From: CAIWHR01 sp963734055
Lineage (GTDB): Bacteria > Pseudomonadota > Gammaproteobacteria > Burkholderiales > Casimicrobiaceae
NCBI GenBank assembly: GCA_963734055.1
Contig: CAVTFQ010000005.1
Location: 172,072 to 236,071 of the forward strand
DNA length: 64,000 bases
Direction: 5' to 3'
Part shown: positions 61,572 through 64,000 of the stretch, piece after piece
How positions within the stretch are numbered: the first letter of the stretch is position 1
How the letters are laid out: the number at the start of each line of letters is the position of its first letter
Made by a program: the position numbers and the translations under genes
Notes under the pieces: model-generated
Told to the model about the DNA's origin: nothing
Databases searched by the model: none
What the model saw: the letters and a program-made list of their open reading frames with translations, nothing else

Positions 61572-61800
61572 TTACTTTGCGGCGCTGAGCTTAGGAGGCA
61601 ATCTAACACCTTTGGCTTTCGCCATTTCCACGGCGATCCGCTCCAAGAGGTCGAAGCGCTCATACGCAAGAGTCTGAGCCCACCGGTCAGCTCTGCGTCG
61701 AGGTCGTGTGACACTTCACACGGGCCAGATCGAGTCCAACCTGCCGGAGCTCGCTGACTTCGTGTGGCGTAAAGCGTGTCGAGTTGCCTGATCGAATCAT
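61572..61800 (-). pseudogene. Small hypothetical gene with two frame breaks
   Basis: Starts MIRSGNSTRFTPHEVSELRQ, continues after one missing base as SHDLDAEL, and after a second missing base as RWAQTLAYERFDLLERIAVEMAKAKGVRLP to the stop at 61572. The span is 229 bases; with two bases restored it would be 77 codons. The reading is natural across all three frames. Family unknown. Precedes the DUF433 gene in the same direction. Confidence 0.6.
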
Positions 61801-62050
61801 GGTGTTGGCGGAAGGCTCAAGCCTAGCGTGGTTGCGGGGGCTGCAACCTAACCCAGAAGTGCGTGCGTATCAGGTAGTTGACCGCCGCGACGCGAAGGGT
61901 CGCCGACCTCCAGCCAATGACTGCCGTCGACCCGTTGCGGTCATCCGATGATCTTGGAAGCTGACGTTCGTGTGGACATCGCTGAGAGCTGTGTCAGTTC
62001 GTGCTCGGCAGCAGCGGTCGAACTAAAACGAACTGACGAATGCCTCTCGG
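61801..62050. other. Intergenic region, no gene seen
   Basis: About 250 bases between the decayed small gene and the cytochrome gene end. Contains GAACTAAAACGAACTGACG-like repeats of AACTGACGAA/AACTAAAACG near 62020 but nothing interpretable. Confidence 0.45.
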
Positions 62051-62606
62051 CTATTTCGCCGCGCTCGTCTCGTTCGCGTTTTCTTTCTTGGTCGGCAGCT
62101 CCTGCGCCTTGCGCCGGTACTCATCGGAGGAGAGTTTCGGGAGCGTACGCACAAACCCGACCACTGACCATGCGTCGGCGTCGCTGTACTTGCGCTTCCA
62201 CGACGGCATGCCCGTCATCTTGATGCCATGCATGACGATCCAGTAGACGGACCCGGGGCGCGGGCCGCGCCCCGATTCTCCCCACAGCTTCGGCGGCTCC
62301 GGGTTGAGCCCCGCGCCGATCGGCCCGGGACTGTGACCAGGAAAGCCGTGACAGACCTCGCAGTCCTCGTGATACTTGGCGAAGCCCGCCTGGACGCGCT
62401 CTGGGCTGTCGAAATTCGCTGGAGGCTGAATATCGCTCAGCCGCGCGCGCAGCGAGTGGCGACGGGTCGTACTGACCAGCCATGCGACCGCAGGATTGTC
62501 GGAGCTATCCGCCGCCACGTCGTAGGCGCCACTGTAGATGTAGCCGGCGCTGACGGCGACTAGCACAATAAACAATATGCCGAAGTAACGCGAGCAGGTT
62601 CTTCAA
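62051..62606 (-). CDS. Membrane-anchored c-type cytochrome (N-terminal frame break)
   Basis: The main frame (62575-62051) gives one membrane segment (IVLVAVSAGYIYSG) and a cytochrome c domain: heme site CEVCHG, axial Met in GIKMTGMPSW. The ribosome site GGAGGT precedes a TTG at 62606 that would begin (M)KNLL and then needs one base removed near 62591 to enter the frame at RYFGILFIVLV. So either that frameshift is an error or translation starts at the TTG at 62575. Electron carrier facing the periplasm; partner unknown. Confidence 0.75.
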
Positions 62607-63286
62607 GGCCAACCTCCGGTAAGTGGCGTCGACGTTTGTCGCTTCGAACCTGCGCCGCCGGCTTAAGTTCCGTGCCCTCCGAGGCGCAAACCACCGAATT
62701 GTCCTTTTCGGAGCCCACGTGCCTTCGGTGACCGTCTACTTGGCTGCAGCGAGGTAGCGGACACCTCGCAATTGCTTCTACTGCGGGCGGACGAGGTCAC
62801 GGGTAGCGGGCGAATAAGGCGTCGCCCTCGGCTGAAGGGCATCTCGAAACCGGTTCTCAAGTGTTAGTTCGAGCGGGGCTTGAATGACCGGAGTTGGCCG
62901 GTCGCCGGCATTGATGCGATTCGGCCGAGCGGCAGCTCAATCGCATACTGTGGCCATCCAGGCATGAACGTCAGCTCTAGCCCGTAGAGCCGCCCGCCGG
63001 CGTCTCGGTTCGGATGTGCGTGAACGACCCGGTGCGGACACTCGAATCGGCAGAAAGCGGTCGTTCAAGCCGCTCTGAACCACATCGGGCGCGCGGGTAG
63101 CATCGAAGTGCGGCCGGTCAGGGAATTGTCGGTTGAAGGTGAGGTAAATGCATCGAGAGCAAGTTCAAAATAAAGGCAACGGACCTGTCGAACCTGCCGT
63201 GCCCCGATCGACTAATAGGTAGAGCCTGGGTCTGGCCCAATCGACCGGATGCCCGTCTCGAACCCGAACCTAACGGAGATCTAACC
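62607..63286. other. Repeat-bearing intergenic region
   Basis: About 680 bases with no supported gene. Holds interspersed-repeat copy B (62892-63030). The promoter of the YciI-family gene should lie in the last 100 bases. Confidence 0.55.
62892..63030 (-). repeat. Interspersed repeat, copy B
   Basis: Inverted copy of 49350-49486, 139 bases long with a two-base length difference and few substitutions. Shares CTCTACGGGCTAGAGCTGAC and GCCGGCGACCGGCCAACT. Confidence 0.8.
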
Positions 63287-63703
63287 ATGCGATTCATGAT
63301 GATAGTCAAGCACGCCGAGAAGCAGGGTCCCCCGCCCAAGCAGCTGATGGATGCCATTGCGAAGCTCGCCGAAGAGGAAACCAAAGCTGGCACGATGCTC
63401 GGAAGTGGAGGGCTGGGGCCAACTGCGCTGGGTGCCCGCGTCCGTCTTACCGGGGGAAAGGTGGCGGTGACCGACGGGCCATTCACCGAAGCCAAGGAGG
63501 TTATCGGCGGTTATGCGCAGTTCGAGTTGAAATCGAAGGAAGCAGCGGTGGAATCGGCGGTCCGTTTCATGGAACTTCACAAGAAGCACTGGCCCGGCTG
63601 GGAGGGCGAGACCGAGGTTCGCCAGATGTTCGGCCCGGAAGACTTCGGCCCGGAAGGCTGCGTACCCAAGGTAGAGGAGTCGTCACGAGCAACGGTTGGG
63701 TGA
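63287..63703 (+). CDS. YciI/YCII-related (DGPF) protein
   Basis: 138 residues. MRFMMIVKHAEKQGPPPKQL at the start and the family signature VTDGPFTEAKEVIGGY. DGPF-domain proteins are small alpha/beta-barrel dimers often encoded next to ECF sigma factors; no sigma factor is visible before the window ends. Function not established. Confidence 0.88.
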   Translation: MRFMMIVKHAEKQGPPPKQLMDAIAKLAEEETKAGTMLGSGGLGPTALGARVRLTGGKVAVTDGPFTEAKEVIGGYAQFELKSKEAAVESAVRFMELHKKHWPGWEGETEVRQMFGPEDFGPEGCVPKVEESSRATVG

Positions 63704-64000
63704 AGCGTTGTTCATTGACGGAGCGATGGCGCGGAGTGTCACCACCCCGCGCTAGCCCGCATCGCTAGGGCGGGCGCCATCTGCGCCTTGGATTTCTCAA
63801 CCAGAGCGACCAGCGGTGGCTGGGTGCCGCTGGAATGTCCGGGTTGAGCACACGTCGTTAGGGCCGTTCCTGGCCGGTCAGAGACTTCCACCTTGCCGAT
63901 ACGAACGGCCGCGGCATAATCACACCGGCCTCTCAAGGCGTGAACGGCCGGTGTAGCTCGTAGAACCGCCGCTCATCGCTGGGGACCGGGCGGCCGTGCC
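63704..64000. other. Terminal intergenic region
   Basis: About 300 bases without a gene. Contains CTGGCCGGTCAGAGACTTCC (63870), similar to 58525, and other degraded members of the local intergenic repeat family. Confidence 0.5.

Noticed and set aside
47048..64000. An integron cassette array, suggested by small hypotheticals separated by related spacers
   Set aside because: No integron integrase and no paired attC core sites at regular cassette junctions; the spacers behave as interspersed repeats of variable position.
1..64000. CRISPR arrays
   Set aside because: No set of short direct repeats at regular 60-75 base spacing was seen; repeats present are dispersed, inverted or tandem pairs.

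Overview
The window reads as a chromosome segment of a GC-rich betaproteobacterium, probably Burkholderiales-like. The basis is a PEP-CTERM sorting tail, REP-like and 'CCCCCTTGGGGG'-type intergenic repeats, Liv-type and TRAP aromatic/organic acid uptake systems, and a protocatechuate 4,5-cleavage cluster. The taxon is inferred from gene content only; there is no rRNA in the window.

Layout. 1-10.3 kb: housekeeping and envelope genes (D-2-hydroxyacid dehydrogenase, MetE-like methyltransferase, cold-shock protein, PEP-CTERM protein, two patatin-like phospholipases of which one is fused to an Omp85 barrel, DUF4105 protein, hemerythrin). 10.3-24 kb: one long minus-strand catabolic block in the order ABC-type binding protein, ligK, ligI, ligA, ligB, ligC, a 270-bp inverted-repeat element, a second ligA-like/ligB-like pair, ligJ, an alpha/beta hydrolase and livKHMGF, with a divergent LysR regulator. 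Together these encode uptake and complete 4,5-cleavage of protocatechuate to pyruvate plus oxaloacetate. A 40-bp block with a LysR-type dyad occurs twice, before ligK and in the divergent LysR promoter region. 24-35 kb: an NAD-dependent oxidoreductase, a fused FAD/Fe-S 2-hydroxyacid dehydrogenase, a serine-glyoxylate-type aminotransferase, a DctPQM TRAP transporter, enoyl-CoA hydratase, a CaiB-type CoA transferase and a 5'-truncated XdhC/CoxI-YHS gene.

From about 35.1 kb the window becomes accessory DNA: visibly less GC-rich, gene-sparse, and full of insertion sequences (IS110, IS66, IS1182, IS3, plus IS3, IS91 and IS21 relics), interspersed repeats and broken genes. Embedded in it at 37.9-42.2 kb is a three-gene minus-strand cassette: a SagB-type nitroreductase-fold dehydrogenase, an 88-residue nitrile-hydratase-leader-like peptide without cysteine, and an 891-residue class III nucleotidyl cyclase/AAA/TPR protein. 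This resembles the almost uncharacterised 'putative peptide modification system' and is the most interesting system in the window. Two identical 44-bp copies of a tRNA-Phe 3' half (46.14 and 60.72 kb) suggest tRNA-targeted integrative elements bounding 46-61 kb. That interval holds a RelE-type/XRE toxin-antitoxin pair with a predicted leaderless promoter, secreted hypotheticals, a beta-propeller-like protein and IS elements. Beyond it lie a DUF433/DUF5615 pair, a membrane-anchored cytochrome c and a YciI-family protein.

At least six single-base reading-frame breaks, nearly all explained by one missing base, recur across the window. They are either gene decay or assembly error and should be checked against reads.
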